From assembly GCA_008638375.1 (NCBI GenBank), contig CM018048.1, positions 9,396,040 through 9,460,039 on the forward strand: 64,000 bases of DNA. Direction: 5' to 3'. Each line of letters begins with the position of its first letter. Position 1 is the stretch's first letter. This stretch comes from Nyssa sinensis (taxonomy: Eukaryota; Streptophyta; Magnoliopsida; Cornales; Nyssaceae). Below the pieces are notes generated by a model, which was given only the letters and a program-made list of their open reading frames with translations, did no database searches and was not told the origin of the DNA. The position numbers and the translations under genes were made by a program. Positions 61,850-64,000 of the stretch are shown piece by piece.

Positions 61850-62070
61850 ATTTTGGATTGGGCAGAGTTAGATATAGAGAACAATGCTTTATATGAGGAG
61901 CGTCCAATTCGTATCCTGGATACTAGGGAATAAGTCTTGCGGGGCAAGACTATTCCACTAGTCAAGGTGTTGTGGAGACATCACGGTGTAGAAAAGGCTA
62001 CATGGAGGCGAGAGAATGAGCTTCGCACCAAATATCTTTACTTATTTATTATTTCAGGTATATCCTAAAT
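61850..62070 (+). pseudogene. Chromodomain-like C-terminus of gypsy integrase
   Basis: RPIRILDTRE, a stop, then VLRGKTIPLVKVLWRHHGVE and ATWRRENELRTKYLYLF. In chromoviruses this tail is related to chromodomains and is thought to direct insertion into particular chromatin. Placement directly after the integrase fits. Confidence 0.7.
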
Positions 62071-62090
62071 TTCAAGGATGAAATTTTTCT

Positions 62091-62103
62091 AAGGGGGGGA
62101 GAA
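62091..62103 (+). other. Gypsy polypurine tract
   Basis: AAGGGGGGGAGAA lies directly before the 3' LTR start TGTAAAGATCC. Confidence 0.85.
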
Positions 62104-62898
62104 TGTAAAGATCCATAAATTTTTTTATTAAAAAGAATAAATAATTTTTTTAGAACAAATTAAAATTTAATTAACTAATTAAATTAATTAAGGTATAAAA
62201 TCTGTCCAACAAAAATTTAAGTGAGTACATGTATATGGGTAGGAAATAAAATAATGTACAAGGCAAGTAGGTTGAAAAAAAAAAAACCAGAAAAAAAAAA
62301 AAGAGAACAAGTGAATGTGTGTGGCGATGGCTTATGTAAGAATAAAAAATAAAAATAAAAAAAGAAGGGGCAAAGGTGTGGTTGAAAGTCAACCATACCC
62401 TGTTACTTTTAAAAAAACATAGCTCACACAAAACACACACACTCACGTTCTAGAGGCAGCGGCGTGGAGAAGGAGAGAAGAAGAGAAGAAAAGAAAAAAA
62501 AAAGGAAGAAAGGAAGAAGAAAACGGAAAAAATTTGGGAAGTCACTCGGACTTTCATGAGGGTCGAGATCTACTGCATTTTTTCTTGATTTTGGGCAATT
62601 TAACTAGGAAAAAAATCAAAAAAAAACTTTGCCAAAATTGTACAAAAGTGAGGTAGGGTTTCTAAAACTTATGAAATAGGAATGAATAGGTTCCTAGAGG
62701 ACATTCATTCATAAAAGCATGCTAGGATTGCCATGTTGTGTGTCAGATTTCAATTTTTTTAATTAATATGTATGTGAAGCATGCCTATGCATTCTCAAAT
62801 TGAAATTTGTGTTTATATTCGGGTTGTTGGGACCCTAAGCATGTGTTTTTATTTAATAATATTGTTATCACTCACACTTGTGAGGAGTGTGGAGTGAG

Positions 62899-62932
<34 letters not shown>

Positions 62933-64000
62933 TGTGTGTGTGTGTGTGTGTGTTTTGTACAAAATAATTAAATTAAGAAAAATCCTTGAAAGGATTAAAT
63001 AATGAGTGAGAATGAAAAGAACCAAGAGTATTGGTTTAGAACGTGTTTTTTGTGCTTATGAGATGATATGAGTACTAAAAATGTTGCAGTATGGGTAGAA
63101 TCGTGAATATGTATATCCGAGGTTCGACGGTTGAGTTGAGAGTCCTGCGCGGTGGTACATGTTATGGTTGCCTACAGGTTAGTAGCCTGTGAAACCATTT
63201 TTCGCTGTATCGGAGGCGAGGTGGTTACTTGATGAATGATGAATTAGGACATTGGTATTTTTTTTGGGTTTTTAATAAAACCTAGAGATTTAGAAAATTG
63301 ATTGTTGTTTGAATGAACTCAAGTGGAACTTAAGTCAATCTCATAAAATGTAACAAGACAAATATGAATTTTGTATATGCTTAATTGATTATAAACTGTT
63401 AAAGCATGCCACCCACCGAGCACAAGCATACACTTTTATGCAACGTTCATGTTTCGTTTGTTTTAGTTATCCTACTAGGGTACTGACCCCTACCAGATGC
63501 AGGTACCGAGAGGGATCCGGCGTCTTGAGGAGTACATGTTGATAGGCTTGATGTGCCACTTCCTTTTTGGCTTACTTGATGTATATGAAGACATACTATG
63601 ATGTTAATGGGGTGTTCTCCATATTTTTTTTTTGTTAATCATGTAGTATAGAATTCGTATATTTCTTGGGATATGTAAATGAGATTGATATGTGTTTTGG
63701 GACATGACCTAGTAACATGGAATGAATTCCATGTATAGAAATGTATGTATTATAGTGTATGTTATGTAGAATGAGAAAGAGATGAAATAACTCATGTATT
63801 GAATTATATAATTGTTGTACACGGATTATCAGGTTGGGAGGAAAGACAAAACTAGCCAATAATTAAGGCGAACCCTTTCAATTTTTTTATTAGAATCTTG
63901 GCCTTTAAAAAAAAAAAACTATTATATTTATTATCCTTAATCGATTCCCACACTTAAACTTATATATCTTTTACCATTAAAATCTAGTAAGATATTTTAA
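62104..64000 (+). repeat. Gypsy 3' LTR, truncated by the window end
   Basis: 1897 bp aligned to the 5' LTR. It lacks roughly the last 40 bases, which lie beyond the window, so the outer target duplication cannot be checked. Confidence 0.85.

Larger units (their letters stand above)
54849..64000 (+). mobile_element. Ty3/gypsy chromovirus-like retrotransposon, runs off the window
   Basis: 5' LTR 54849-56782, primer site, gag, protease, RT, RNase H, integrase and a chromodomain-like C-terminus, polypurine tract, and a 3' LTR from 62104 to the window edge. Gene order and the IPLVKVLWRHHG-type tail fit the Tekay/Del group (inference). It is inserted 34 bases past a solo LTR inside an older gypsy gag. 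Many nonsense codons make it inactive. Confidence 0.9.

Overview
The window looks like AT-rich, gene-poor nuclear DNA from a flowering plant, most likely a eudicot. It has a spliced G-type lectin receptor kinase gene, plant-type LTR retrotransposons with initiator-tRNA-Met primer sites, TRIM and MITE-like elements, and many AT microsatellites. No prokaryotic organisation is visible. I cannot name the species.

Only one host protein-coding locus is clear: a minus-strand S-domain receptor-like kinase (18579 down to 11804). It is broken. A TGA codon and an apparent frameshift interrupt the extracellular half. A 3.49-kb LTR-like repeat (11908-15396, target duplication TTTTT) splits the last exon, so the C-terminal tail lies 3.5 kb away from the rest of the kinase domain. 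About 365 bp upstream of its start codon begins a roughly 3.9-kb segment (18944-22800) with long imperfect inverted ends. It carries a decayed HMG-box gene on one strand and a viroplasmin-like domain plus a membrane segment on the other.

Layout: 1-4136 is AT-rich spacer with small MITE-like repeats. 4137-6621 is a young non-autonomous LTR retrotransposon with an exact TSD. 6622-11803 is dispersed repeats and spacer. 11804-18579 is the kinase pseudogene with its inserted LTR. 18944-22800 is the inverted-end element. 23263-23646 is a 384-bp TRIM. 25635-36530 is a Ty1/copia element interrupted by two large solo LTRs. 37875-43767 is a solo LTR with another nested inside it. 43773-46999 is spacer with a MITE. 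47595-54848 is a Ty3/gypsy gag remnant holding a solo LTR that itself contains another solo LTR. 54849-64000 is a decayed Ty3/gypsy chromovirus-like element whose 3' LTR runs off the window.

The most striking pattern is seven large TG...CA repeats (about 2.9-3.5 kb each, all with 5-bp target duplications, one imperfect) that look like solo LTRs of related Ty3/gypsy families. Six of them share an arrangement that reads like a transcribed leader with a splice donor, a 1.27-1.49-kb intron, a conserved acceptor and a roughly 100-nt exon. Four carry a small hairpin upstream of the donor. This is inference from sequence pattern and needs transcript evidence.
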